Source: Holophagae bacterium (GTDB lineage Bacteria; Acidobacteriota; Holophagae; Acanthopleuribacterales; Acanthopleuribacteraceae). Taken from it: 64,000 nt of DNA. The stretch spans positions 124,001 to 188,000 of the forward strand of contig JAUIFE010000013.1 in assembly GCA_030429565.1 (NCBI GenBank), given 5' to 3'. Positions within the stretch are counted from its first letter, which is position 1, and every line of letters begins with the position of its first letter. The notes under the pieces were generated by a model. That model did not search any database and was not told the DNA's origin. It was given only the letters and a program-made list of their open reading frames with translations. Positions 36,644 through 46,651 of the stretch are shown here, in pieces. The translations under genes were made by a program, and so were the position numbers.

Positions 36644-39600
36644 TTATTCAGTCGTTTTGTAATCCAAACGTTGGTGTTCCTTGATGATGCGACCTTCCGT
36701 GTCAATTATTCGGATCAGGTCTCCGCGAGAGTTGTATAGGTAACGCATTGTGCGGCCCCGTGCATCAGTCATCGAAGCGAGTTTCCGGGTTTTTTGGTGG
36801 TAGCTGTAATGGGCTACCGAACTCCGAGCCAGGTATGGCACCGCGTTGTTGTAGGGGTAAAGGGCGACATCATCAATCAAGGTGGCGGTTTGACTGGTAT
36901 CGATCACGACCTGTGGTGGTACACCTTGCAGAACTAGCTGAACCAAGAACCAATCGTCTTCGACTGGGGTGATCCATAATAAATCGGTTGGACTTGACGG
37001 TTGGGTCGGTTGCAGTTCTATTGAACGACCTTCGATACTGAAGTAATTCGGTTGATAATTTTGGCCCCCCTTAGCGTAGAATCGCAACATGTACTCGTGA
37101 GCATCAGGTGGGTCTTGGTTTTCCGAACGACCTTCACCTGGCTGAAATCGAATTTCGATGCGGCCTTTGGCGGCATATAACCCGGAGTAGGCGTAGGCCA
37201 TGGCGTAACGGTGGGTTTCCTCGTTTGTTGGATCTGTTGAGGGAACGCTTGACCGTGATAGTTGCATGCCCGGTGTCGGTTGACGTGCCGGTGGGTAAAT
37301 GCCGGTTGGATTAATTGCCCAGTTTTCAAAGTTCTCGTAATAAACCTCGTCGGCACGGGCGTTGGTGAAATTGGCAACGAGAAAGGTGCCGCCTGGGTCA
37401 TAAACCGCGCTGTTGAAGTTGCCGAGGCGGTCGCGGTGCTCCAACACTTGACCCTTGTCGTTCCAAGCGGTGTTTTGACCGGCGATTTCCCATTTTCCGT
37501 CGGCAGCCGAACCGCTGAGGATGTATTGTGTGTCCTTGAGGAAACCCCGTTCGCGTCCATCCGGCACGACCGCCCATCCGTTACTGCTGTTGTCGGTATT
37601 GGTGTGAATGAAACTCATGGTGGCGTCTTCCAGCCAAGCGGTTGGGCGGGAGGGGAGGGCGTTGTTGCGCCAGTGTTTCACTGATGCGGTCACCACCTGA
37701 ACGTCGTTGCCGGCCAGCCGTGTAATCCAATCGCGGTCTAGATCCTGATGCAAACGCGTCCGGCTGCGTGCTTGTAGTTGATAGCCTTGTTGCAACAATA
37801 AGTTGCGTGATTTCATGCCGTTTTGACCGCCGCTGTCCCAAATCTCGTGGGCAGGCAATGTCCAAGTGTAGTCATAAAGTGGTGACCCGTCGCCGTTGAC
37901 CGATTGGGTTTCCACAAGCATGGCCGAACCGGTGGTGTAATCGTAAGCTAACTCTTCTTGTTGGAACTGGACGACATGGTTACGGTCACCCATCGGTTGG
38001 TGATGGCGGGTAATGGTACGGTTTAGGCGGAAGTTGTTCCAAACCTCGTCCTGGGCACGCACGCCCACATCGTAAATGTAACCGTCGCCGTCTGCGCGGC
38101 GTATCATCAGGCTTTGGCTTTTTTCCGTATGGGTTCCCTGTGCCAAAGCGCGTGAAAAAGGACTGTTGAGTGTGATGTAGCCGACCTCGGTCGCAGCCGC
38201 GCCGCTAAATGCCGGCTGTGGTACTGTGGGTGCCAAGTGGCCGTCATTTTGACGGGCGAAACGCGCCACCAGGGGGCCGTCCCCTTCGGTGGGATAACAT
38301 TCGCGATATTCATAGCGGGTCTCTTGAACGAGTGCTCCTCTGTCGTCCAAGGTGGCCATTTCCTGTGGCTGGCCAATCAAGCCACTGTTGTTTAGCACAA
38401 GCGAATCGGCTTGGTAGCGCAAATTAAAGGCGACCGGAGATTCTTCGTTGTGGCCTGCTAGTTCAAACGGGTTTTGGAGATCGAGACGATCCTCAAAGTT
38501 TTTGCGTAACTTCCAGCGAAATAGTGGGTTGACCTGGTGTGTAATACTTAAACCAATGTTGGCTGCTTGCATGTCGAAAAAGTTGGTTTGCTCTGCAGTG
38601 GGTGTGTTCCACCAAAAAGCGTTGCCCAATGCAAACGCGGTGATGTCTTCTCGGTAACTTCCGTAGTGGGGGTCATTCGCGTTGGCACTATTAAAGGGTT
38701 TCACCACACGGGCGTCGCCGGCGGTGATAAACCGATAGCGAGTGGCGCCGCCTAGTGCCCGCCCGCTGTTGTCGTGGCTTGTAACTGTGACCTCGCCGTA
38801 ATTAATTTCGCTGCCAGGCATGTTGAAATAGGGGTGAGCTTCACTGTTAATGAGCCGTTGGTCACCGCCAAACCCGAAGCGGAACCCGATGGGATCGGAG
38901 AAGATGGTGCCGCTATCCAAACCATCGTCGCTGGTGTAATTGTAGCGTAAAATACGTACTTGCTCGGCCGGCGGCTGGGCATCGCCCCCCGGCCAAAAAC
39001 GAGGCGCGGTTTTCATTTCGGCCACGCGCAAACCGCCACCCATTTCACCGACGGCAAGGAAAGGATTTGAAAGGCTGTCAAACTGGAACGGTACGGGATT
39101 GCCGTTTTGGGATGGAATCGCCCACACCGATAAAATGTATACATGTCCTTGGCTGTGAGTGGTTTCAGTAACCAGCCAGCGAGCCAGCTCATCCAAGCTT
39201 GGGTGAGCCGCCGCCAAGGTCGGACTGCCCGCTGAATCGAGCGGCACAACAAAACGGTGAAGGTTGGGTGAAGGGTGGTCGCTGTCGGGTCTCTGGCACT
39301 CGCCCGCGTCATTTAACCAGGTACACTCCTCGTTAATTGAACCACCGCGCGCGAATACAATCACCTGATCTTGGTAACGGCCGCTGCTTTGGCTCCAATC
39401 TAGTGTTAGGTTAGTTAAGCTGTCACGGATCTCGGCGTAACTGCGTGGCGTCTCTGCCGTCCCCACAAGGGCCTCAATGTTGCCTGCACCAAGATAGGCC
39501 AGCATGCCTTCGGTTGGCGCTGGAACCTGGCCGGCTGCATTGCCTGGTGTACTGCGGGCGTTGACTGCCAATCGGTCTTGCGCCCAACTATAGCGATCAC

Positions 39601-42559
39601 TTTCATATTGCAAGCTAAGTTCAGTTCCAACCGGTGTTAGGATGGTTTTTAAACTGAAATTCGCTTGAATGGGTACAGTAACGCCGTTTTGGAGAAAAGT
39701 GCGTTGGGAGACAATACTTTGGTCTCGTGTGCTTTCTGGTGAAGGAAAGCCCCAAGCGTCTTTTTGGTAATAGGCGGCGTGGAAACTTGGCGGATGCGTA
39801 GCACTGGTTTTGTCCACGTAATAGCGGAATTCGTAGGGGTTGCCCATGCTAATGCCGTTTGCGCCGGAGAAATGAACCCGGGTGAGTGACAATCTACCGC
39901 CGGTGGCTGAATTGGGTACCATGTGACCCAGGTCGTAATCATAAGAAAACTGGGTGCTACTTAGGGTTTGGTAACGGTTGTACTGGTGCAGGCTTCTGAA
40001 CGTTTGTGGCGTAACCTGGTTGGCGTAGGCGGTGGCAAACATGGGGTTGAGCAGACTGTTGCGTTCATAAAAACGGATCCGATCCAGTTTGACCGAACCG
40101 TTTTTTTGGTTGGGCCGGGTTGCGGCGACATCAGCGGTAATACTGGCGAAACTGCAAGGCGAGCCGCCCAGCAGATCACAGCGGTTAATAAAAAAGATAT
40201 CGGCATGACCGTAACCAATGGTGCCTAAATAACGCATAACCGGCTGGGTGCCGTTGCTTACCGTGACCGGCATGCTCTGGCCGATCTCCTCCAGGCCCAG
40301 TAAATGGGCGGTACCGGCCTGAAATATAAACAAACGACCTTCGCTCATGGTTACTTGGCCGGCGGCATAAGCCTGAATTTGGGCGATGAGTGGGTGTGGG
40401 TTGCCGTTTTCATCGCGCAGATCCGTGTCAAGCGCTTGGTAGTGGCCTGGGCGGAACCGATAGATGGTTTTTTCCACAACGGCGGCCGGCGTCAGGCTGG
40501 TGTCCCAAAACCCGCCGCGGTTGTCCGTGCGGTCCGCGCTGTAATCGAACATGGCCATGTGGGTGCGTGTTTTGGCGTACAGCGGGAAGTAAAGATCTTT
40601 GCTGCCCAGGCTGCGCTCGTAAAAGTAATGGCTGTCGGTGCGGCTGCGACCGGTGAAGTTGAAGTCCGGTTCGCCGTCGCCGGGTTCGCCTTGGCTGGGG
40701 AAGGGGTTGAGCCAAGCAAAACCAGGGTTGCCGATGCCGTAGTGGAAGGTGGCGTAGTCGCCCAAATCTTCCGGGCCGTAGTGTCCGATGGGTTCGCGGT
40801 CGGTGAAGTCGGGGCTGGTGACTGCCGCCAAATACCAGGCGTAGGCGTAACTTTGATCCAGGCGTTCGACACTTTTGCTTTCCGGTGTGCCGGGACCCAA
40901 ACTTTTGCTCATGCGCGAATGGCGTTCCTCACCGTAGTTGCGCGGCGCGGCACCGGCGGTGATCATGCCGTAACGGTCCCGTAATACGCCAAACACGAAA
41001 CGAACACCGTCGTTTTTGACGACGCTAATGCTTTCAATTTGACCCTTGTCGTCCAAATGGTAGCGAATGCGTTGTGACTGGTTGTGGCGGCGGTAGTAAC
41101 GCCACCGACGATAGCGATCACTGTTGGGCGACGACAAGTCAAAAGGTTCGCGGTCTTCGGCCAAACCGGGATCGTTTAACATCACCATGTTGTCTTGATC
41201 CATACCGGCAAAATCTTTTTCGGCAAAATGCGCCCAATCGTCCTCTTTGAAGTAATCGCGAATGACTTGCGGCCAGTTGTTCAGCTGACCTTGTTCCAAG
41301 GCGTACATCAAATTGCGGTAGGGGTGAAAGTAAAAAAAGCCGGTGTCATTCACCAGGGTTTTGGTGTTTTCCGGCGGTAACAACAAACCCCGTTTGCGAT
41401 AAACCGGTTTGGCCAGACCGGAAATACCTGGTGCTGCGACCGAATAGAGATCAAAGGATCCACTCAAGTAGTCGGCGTTAAATGCTTTGGCTTGGTTGAG
41501 AGCGTCGGTTTCCTCATCCTCTTCGTAAGGGGCGATTTCTGAAGAATTGAAATCCTGGTAATAGGTGTCATATGAAACATTATTGCCGATGTGGTCGGAG
41601 TAGGTCCTGTCCAGGTCGGACTGGGCCAGCAAGTTCTCCGCCTTCTGTAAGCCACCAGGTAGACCTGTGACTTCTCCGCCGATCACGGTATTCTGACTGG
41701 GGCCGCTTAAGGAAGGCTCATAAGTTGCTGGAATATTGCGGCCTACTTTGTCCATGTGCACGTAACCGTAGGCGTGAGAAAATGACCGGCGATATGCGGA
41801 GGATCTATACGCACCCAAACTGACGCCCATGATTGTTCCCGATCCACCGCTCTGGCGAGAGATATACGGGGAATATTGTCGGTTGCTCACCTGAATCGAA
41901 CTACTTGCAATGCCCACTGCCACGCCAAGTGTTCCCGCTGAATCGAGACTAATGCCGCCAAATTTCGCGGAAACGCCGGAGCCACTGCTGCCTGCCGTGA
42001 ACTTTGTGTTGATGGGTCCCAAGCCAACCGAGTAGGACATGGAAAATGAAGTCTGTCCTTGATTATTGGTTGAATAATCTGCGGATAATCCGCCTCCTAA
42101 CGACAAGCCAACTTGACCGCCAAAACCGCCATGGTTGTCCCAGTTGACGCCGACGTTTGCGCCCTGGAACCCGATGCCGACCGAATAGGAGTAGGTGGAA
42201 CGCAAGCGTTCGGTGGTGTAAATCGGTGCAGCCAGGTAATCGTCCGGGTAAGCGCGGACAGCACGCGAAATCGATCCGGGCTGCAAGTTCCAGCCGAGGC
42301 CGACCCAACTCGCTTCCTGCGCCAACCGCACGCCGGCTTTGTAGTTCAGCGACAGGGGGAAGGTCCCGCCAGGGGCCCCTGGCAAACTGCCGACGGGTAG
42401 AGCGTATTGGAAATCGCCGGTGGCAAGGTTGACCAAATCGGTGATGTCGACAGGTTCAAACTGGGCAACTTCAGGGGCGGTGGCGCCGGAAGTTTGGGCG
42501 AAGACTGGAAACAGAGCAAGACCAAAAAGCCACAAGGGTCGGCAAAGGCGAGTCAGCAT
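36644..42559 (-). CDS. Exported RHS-like N-half protein (Bacteroidota type)
   Basis: The 1971-aa protein has a signal peptide (MLTRLCRPLWLFGLALFPVFA). Its first domain has the hallmark start of Bacteroidota RHS proteins: VDITDLVNLATGDFQYALPVG, then PLSLNYKAGVRLAQEASWVGLGWNL. A Gly/Ser-rich stretch (about 120-220) and a long beta-rich, propeller-like region follow. The C-terminus has YD-type repeats (MTDARGRTMRYLYNSRGDLIRI, split here as MTDARGRTMRYLYN and SRGDLIRI). It ends 98 bases before the toxin gene in the same direction. A shell built from two separately exported chains is likely (inference), with this one as the front half. GC content is higher than in the first half of its partner. 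Confidence 0.85.
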   Translation of the reverse strand: MLTRLCRPLWLFGLALFPVFAQTSGATAPEVAQFEPVDITDLVNLATGDFQYALPVGSLPGAPGGTFPLSLNYKAGVRLAQEASWVGLGWNLQPGSISRAVRAYPDDYLAAPIYTTERLRSTYSYSVGIGFQGANVGVNWDNHGGFGGQVGLSLGGGLSADYSTNNQGQTSFSMSYSVGLGPINTKFTAGSSGSGVSAKFGGISLDSAGTLGVAVGIASSSIQVSNRQYSPYISRQSGGSGTIMGVSLGAYRSSAYRRSFSHAYGYVHMDKVGRNIPATYEPSLSGPSQNTVIGGEVTGLPGGLQKAENLLAQSDLDRTYSDHIGNNVSYDTYYQDFNSSEIAPYEEDEETDALNQAKAFNADYLSGSFDLYSVAAPGISGLAKPVYRKRGLLLPPENTKTLVNDTGFFYFHPYRNLMYALEQGQLNNWPQVIRDYFKEDDWAHFAEKDFAGMDQDNMVMLNDPGLAEDREPFDLSSPNSDRYRRWRYYRRHNQSQRIRYHLDDKGQIESISVVKNDGVRFVFGVLRDRYGMITAGAAPRNYGEERHSRMSKSLGPGTPESKSVERLDQSYAYAWYLAAVTSPDFTDREPIGHYGPEDLGDYATFHYGIGNPGFAWLNPFPSQGEPGDGEPDFNFTGRSRTDSHYFYERSLGSKDLYFPLYAKTRTHMAMFDYSADRTDNRGGFWDTSLTPAAVVEKTIYRFRPGHYQALDTDLRDENGNPHPLIAQIQAYAAGQVTMSEGRLFIFQAGTAHLLGLEEIGQSMPVTVSNGTQPVMRYLGTIGYGHADIFFINRCDLLGGSPCSFASITADVAATRPNQKNGSVKLDRIRFYERNSLLNPMFATAYANQVTPQTFRSLHQYNRYQTLSSTQFSYDYDLGHMVPNSATGGRLSLTRVHFSGANGISMGNPYEFRYYVDKTSATHPPSFHAAYYQKDAWGFPSPESTRDQSIVSQRTFLQNGVTVPIQANFSLKTILTPVGTELSLQYESDRYSWAQDRLAVNARSTPGNAAGQVPAPTEGMLAYLGAGNIEALVGTAETPRSYAEIRDSLTNLTLDWSQSSGRYQDQVIVFARGGSINEECTWLNDAGECQRPDSDHPSPNLHRFVVPLDSAGSPTLAAAHPSLDELARWLVTETTHSQGHVYILSVWAIPSQNGNPVPFQFDSLSNPFLAVGEMGGGLRVAEMKTAPRFWPGGDAQPPAEQVRILRYNYTSDDGLDSGTIFSDPIGFRFGFGGDQRLINSEAHPYFNMPGSEINYGEVTVTSHDNSGRALGGATRYRFITAGDARVVKPFNSANANDPHYGSYREDITAFALGNAFWWNTPTAEQTNFFDMQAANIGLSITHQVNPLFRWKLRKNFEDRLDLQNPFELAGHNEESPVAFNLRYQADSLVLNNSGLIGQPQEMATLDDRGALVQETRYEYRECYPTEGDGPLVARFARQNDGHLAPTVPQPAFSGAAATEVGYITLNSPFSRALAQGTHTEKSQSLMIRRADGDGYIYDVGVRAQDEVWNNFRLNRTITRHHQPMGDRNHVVQFQQEELAYDYTTGSAMLVETQSVNGDGSPLYDYTWTLPAHEIWDSGGQNGMKSRNLLLQQGYQLQARSRTRLHQDLDRDWITRLAGNDVQVVTASVKHWRNNALPSRPTAWLEDATMSFIHTNTDNSSNGWAVVPDGRERGFLKDTQYILSGSAADGKWEIAGQNTAWNDKGQVLEHRDRLGNFNSAVYDPGGTFLVANFTNARADEVYYENFENWAINPTGIYPPARQPTPGMQLSRSSVPSTDPTNEETHRYAMAYAYSGLYAAKGRIEIRFQPGEGRSENQDPPDAHEYMLRFYAKGGQNYQPNYFSIEGRSIELQPTQPSSPTDLLWITPVEDDWFLVQLVLQGVPPQVVIDTSQTATLIDDVALYPYNNAVPYLARSSVAHYSYHQKTRKLASMTDARGRTMRYLYNSRGDLIRIIDTEGRIIKEHQRLDYKTTE

Positions 42560-43177
42560 GTGCGGTTCTCCGAACAGAGGTCACATATAGGGGCACACCA
42601 CGGCGGAATCACCGGAGTGGGTGGTTTAAGGCGATGTGGTGCTTATATGTGAAAAAATAGGGTTACTTCAAAAAGGTATTTTTTTGAACACAGGTTAGAT
42701 ATGGGAAACGAGCCTGAAACGGCAAATTCGTTGTTTAGGCTAACGGATGGTATTTTAGAAATCAACCGGAAAAAATATGTTAGGACGTGGGTTGGTGTTA
42801 AGTGGCTGAAACTCAAGGAGAAGAAGTTTTTATCGGGTGTTAGTTTTTTTAGGCGAGTGATCAAAGTGTTGACAATGCCGGCTTTTGGTTAAGTTGTTTG
42901 TTTTTAATGGTTTATTTTGGTGTGGGGTTTGTCGTGGCGTGTCATTTTGAGATTGGAAGTCGTTTTTTGTGGGTGTGTCTTGTGTTCATGTGACGTTTTT
43001 ATGAGGCTTGGATTGGGGAAAATTGTGGTTTTGATTGTGTCATCTTGTGGGTGTTTTGACGTATGGTTTGCTAAAGCGTGTTCGGGATGCGGCTGTAGAT
43101 TAGGTCAACTTGAACCTTAATCGTTTTGGCTTGTGTGCCGATAGCAAGAGAAACTAAGGAAGCGAGGACGGCGCACT
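42560..43177. other. Intergenic region between divergent RHS and GGDEF/EAL genes
   Basis: About 620 bases, rich in T and G on the plus strand. Frames of 63-81 codons occur on both strands but none has a ribosome site or a recognisable sequence. It must hold the promoters for the RHS operon (-) and for the signalling gene at 43178 (+). No convincing sigma-70 pair was picked out. Confidence 0.5.
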
Positions 43178-45265
43178 GTGTTTCAGGCAACCAAAACGCT
43201 GCTTCAGGTTGGCGACATTGAACTTATCTCCTCAAAACAGCTTGAAGAGCTCCTGACCCCGGGTTACCACTTTGAGTGTCAGCATGATTGGGAAATGGCC
43301 ACCTTGCTGATGGGCTCCCGCAATTACATGGCGGCGGTCTTAATTTGGGACAAGCCGGAGCAGCCGTTAATCGGGACCTTGCAACAGGTGCGTTCGGAAA
43401 AAATGCGCCAGGATCTGCCGATTTTTGTATTGGCGGCCGAGGCGCTGCGGGACCAGGCGGTTGCCGCTTTGCAAGCGGGGGCCTCCGACATCTTTTTTGC
43501 ACCCTTCGATTTTTCTTTTGTGCGGGCTAAGCTGTGCCTGGCTATGGAATCGCGCATTCAATTTGAAGGCGTTCGCGACGACATGGAGCGCTACTTATTG
43601 GCGGCACGCGGCACCAATGACGGCTTGTTTGATTGGGACCTTGACGCCGGCCGCATTTATTTCAGTGAGGAATGGCGTTCGCTGCTTAGGCTGGCGCCGG
43701 AGGATCCCCTGCGTAGCCAGGAAGATTGGTTTGAACGCGTTCACCCAGATGATCGCGACGCCTTGCGCTCCAAATTGGCCTTACACCTAGAAGGTGTGAC
43801 TGAAACGCTCGAGTATCAGTACCGCATTCGGGCGGCCGGCGGTGAATATATATGGGTGTTGTGTCGTGGTTGTGCCAGCGAACGCAAGGAAGGCCGATCG
43901 CGCCGCTTGGCGGGCATGATTACCGATTTGACCAATCGCAGCATTCACGACACGCGTACGGGTTTGCCGTTCCGCGGGTTTTTTATGGAGCGCCTAAGTC
44001 AGGCGGTAACCCGCACTCAATTTAATCAGCAAGTGCGCTACAGCCTCTTATATATAGATATCGATCGATTTAAGGTCCTCAGCGAAGGATTTGGGTATTC
44101 GATTGTCGACAAGGTGTTGGTTGCTTTTGCGAAACGTCTTGAACACTGTCTGCGCGACGGCGATACGCTGGCTTTCCTGGGTGGCGACAGTTTTGTGGTG
44201 CTGGTTGAGGACTATGACGACGCCGCTCACGGCCGCGCCGTGGCCAACCAAATTCACCTGCAACTGATCGCCCCTTTTCATTTGGAAGAGACCGATGTGT
44301 TTACTAAAGCGAGCATCGGCATTGCCGCCGTTCACGGCGAAACCCATAACACCGAAGAACTGTTGCGGCGCGCGCAAACGGCCATGAAATACGCGCGGCG
44401 GCTGGGGTCGGGCCACTCCGAGTTGTATTCGGCCGAAATGGACGGTTTGAGCCGACAAATGCTCGAGTTGGAGATTAAATTGCGTTCGGCGCTCGACCGC
44501 AATGAGTTTCGCGTGTTCTTTCAGCCGCAGTTGGGCTTGGAAACCGGGCGCATTACCGGCATGGAAGCCTTAATTCGCTGGCAATGCGACGGCCAAATGG
44601 TATCGCCGGCTGAATTCATTCCGGTTGCCGAAGAAACGGATCTTATCTTACCCATCGGCGAGTGGGTCTTACGCGAAGCCTGCTTGTTCAACAAACAATT
44701 AATGGAGAAAGGGTTGGGACCGTTGCGGGTTTCGGTAAACCTCTCCGAACGTCAGTTCAAGGCACGCAATTTGGTGAACACGGTCGAGTTTATTTTGAAC
44801 GAGACGGGCCTGCCGGCCGAGTATTTGGAATTGGAGCTGACGGAAAGCATTTTTGTCGAAGACCCAGAACAGACATCGAAGACTCTCGAGGCATTCGGGC
44901 GTCTGGGCTGCAAGGTGGCGCTGGATGATTTTGGCACGGGGTATTCGTCGTTGAGTTACTTAAAGAAGTTCCCGCTTGACACCCTCAAAATAGATCGCGC
45001 CTTCGTCATGGATTTAACCAGTGATAGTCGCGATGCCGCCCTTTGTTCAACGATCATATCGCTGGCGCACCAATTCAATATGGACGTGATCGCCGAGGGG
45101 GTCGAATCGCGCGAACACCTGATCATTTTGCGGGCCTTCCAGTGCGACGAAATTCAGGGTTATCATTTTTCTAAACCGCTGCCGCCGGACCAATTTGAAG
45201 CCTTTGTGCGGCGTCACCTAAACCAGACCGAGACAACCCTGGACGGTTTGGGATTCTCCTTTTAA
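43178..45265 (+). CDS. REC-like/PAS/degenerate GGDEF/EAL c-di-GMP phosphodiesterase
   Basis: The 695-aa cytoplasmic protein has a receiver-like domain (1-125) in which the usual Lys near FAPFD is missing, then a PAS domain (about 135-255, DGLFDWDLDAGRIYFSEEW). The GGDEF domain (257-420) has GGDSF (335-339) in place of GGDEF. The EAL domain (430-680) is intact: EAL at 463-465, NLSERQF, ELTES, LDDFGTGYSS, LKID and AEGVES. By family knowledge it should break down c-di-GMP, with the GGDEF part acting only as a regulatory domain. Translation starts at GTG behind GAGGACG. No partner kinase is nearby. Confidence 0.93.
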   Translation: MFQATKTLLQVGDIELISSKQLEELLTPGYHFECQHDWEMATLLMGSRNYMAAVLIWDKPEQPLIGTLQQVRSEKMRQDLPIFVLAAEALRDQAVAALQAGASDIFFAPFDFSFVRAKLCLAMESRIQFEGVRDDMERYLLAARGTNDGLFDWDLDAGRIYFSEEWRSLLRLAPEDPLRSQEDWFERVHPDDRDALRSKLALHLEGVTETLEYQYRIRAAGGEYIWVLCRGCASERKEGRSRRLAGMITDLTNRSIHDTRTGLPFRGFFMERLSQAVTRTQFNQQVRYSLLYIDIDRFKVLSEGFGYSIVDKVLVAFAKRLEHCLRDGDTLAFLGGDSFVVLVEDYDDAAHGRAVANQIHLQLIAPFHLEETDVFTKASIGIAAVHGETHNTEELLRRAQTAMKYARRLGSGHSELYSAEMDGLSRQMLELEIKLRSALDRNEFRVFFQPQLGLETGRITGMEALIRWQCDGQMVSPAEFIPVAEETDLILPIGEWVLREACLFNKQLMEKGLGPLRVSVNLSERQFKARNLVNTVEFILNETGLPAEYLELELTESIFVEDPEQTSKTLEAFGRLGCKVALDDFGTGYSSLSYLKKFPLDTLKIDRAFVMDLTSDSRDAALCSTIISLAHQFNMDVIAEGVESREHLIILRAFQCDEIQGYHFSKPLPPDQFEAFVRRHLNQTETTLDGLGFSF

Positions 45266-45340
45266 GTAACGGTGGTCGGCTAGGTCTGCCATGACACGGC
45301 AATCCGCTGCTCGAGCGCGGGTGCTCCCTCGGCAAAGCAC

Positions 45341-45368
45341 TTGCAAAATCGCCTTTTAATGCTAGATT
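45341..45368 (+). promoter_or_regulatory. Possible sigma-70 promoter of the mscS gene
   Basis: TTGCAA (45341-45346), 16 bases, TAGATT (45363-45368). The leader to the ATG at 45580 would be about 205 bases. The match is fair, not strong. Confidence 0.35.
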
Positions 45369-45579
45369 GGTGAGCATCCGAGCCATCCTTCACACCCGAT
45401 AGTCGCAAGGTCTGTTACGGGGCCGAACGCGTGACCGGGTTCCGTGGCGGCGCCGACGATGACGACCCTACCTTGAGATACGAGGTGGTGGTTGCGCGGG
45501 CCGCGTGGTATTAGGACGTTTAGGGCGCCAACCAGGGATCTCGGGATTCTCTCATTTTGCCCAAAAGAGGACGCAATCC

Positions 45580-46401
45580 ATGAACGAACAGTCGAGTTTG
45601 ATTAACAACCACTATGTCAGCCTTCTTCAGAATATCCTTGTTGCGATTCTCATCCTCGTTATCGGGTGGGTCATCAGTAAGTGGGTCAATCGCATTGTCT
45701 TGATGATGTTGCGCAACCGCAAGGTCGATGAAGCCTTGAGCCGTTTCCTCGGCAGTATGGCGCAATACAGCATGCTTACTTTGGCCATTGTATCCGCGCT
45801 TGGTACGGTTGGTATTGAAACCACCAGCTTGGTTGCGGTCCTCGCGTCAGCCGGTATCGCCGTCGGTTTGGCCTTGCAAGGAAGCTTGTCCAATTTTGCT
45901 TCCGGTGTGCTGATCCTCTTTTTTCGACCCTTTGACCTTAAGGATGTCATTACCACCGCTGGTGAAACCGGTGTGGTGGAAGACATTGGTATTTTTACCA
46001 CTGAACTCAAAACCCCACAGAACCACCGTATTACCATTCCCAACGGGGCGGTATTGTCCGGTCCCATTACCAACTACACCAAAGCCGGAACCCGTCGCGG
46101 AACCATCGAAGTGGGCGTGGCCTACGGTGCCGATTTGGAAAAAGTCATTGAAGTGCTCAAATCAGCGGTTGCCGGCTGTGAGATCGCGCTAAAAGATCCC
46201 GAGCCGGTTTTTGTTTTCGCCAATTTTGGCGCCAGTTCGTTGGATTTCGCCGTACACGTTCACGCCGAGTGTGGCGACTTCTTTAAAATGTTGCACCAAG
46301 TGCGCTTGGCGATTTACGACGCCCTCAACGAAGCGGACATCGAAATTCCCTTTGCCCAAATTGTGGTGCACCAAGCGGAAACCGAAGCAAAAACGGCTTA
46401 A
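45580..46401 (+). CDS. mscS: Small-conductance mechanosensitive channel MscS
   Basis: The 273-aa protein is the standard MscS size. It has three membrane helices: about residues 16-38, 58-80, and the pore helix at 86-120 with the Gly/Ala pattern (AVLASAGIAVGLALQGSLSNFASGV, split at LQ), then the conserved RPFDLKDVI loop and the beta domain (HRITIPNGAVLSGPITNY). MscS relieves turgor after osmotic downshock. The start at 45580 is chosen by AGAGGA and alignment with the family; the frame opens 25 codons earlier with no membrane sense. A terminator follows. Confidence 0.95.
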   Translation: MNEQSSLINNHYVSLLQNILVAILILVIGWVISKWVNRIVLMMLRNRKVDEALSRFLGSMAQYSMLTLAIVSALGTVGIETTSLVAVLASAGIAVGLALQGSLSNFASGVLILFFRPFDLKDVITTAGETGVVEDIGIFTTELKTPQNHRITIPNGAVLSGPITNYTKAGTRRGTIEVGVAYGADLEKVIEVLKSAVAGCEIALKDPEPVFVFANFGASSLDFAVHVHAECGDFFKMLHQVRLAIYDALNEADIEIPFAQIVVHQAETEAKTA

Positions 46402-46407
46402 GCCGGT

Positions 46408-46429
46408 GGGGGCGGTGGCGCCCCCTTTT
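46408..46429 (+). terminator. Intrinsic terminator after mscS
   Basis: GGGGGCG (46408-46414) pairs with CGCCCCC (46419-46425) over a GTGG loop and is followed by TTTTC. It begins 7 bases after the mscS stop. Confidence 0.8.
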
Positions 46430-46651
46430 CCTAGCCCTTTCGTGAGTGAGGCACGCGCTGCGCGCGTTTATGCAAAGTATGTGCTGATTTGGGAATCTGG
46501 TTTGATTTTGTAATGTTATAGAAATAAAGCACTTGTAGGCTAGTGCTGCAGATTGGTTCTTGCATGCCTTGCGAAAATCGGGTTGAATGAATGTCATTTG
46601 TTAGGCATGGTTCCATTCTATCGTTAGCCTAAATAAAGTTTCGGGGGCAGC

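Noticed and set aside
42643..42892. Small frames on both strands near 42.7 kb
   Set aside because: No start signals and no homology; they arise from the T-rich intergenic DNA.
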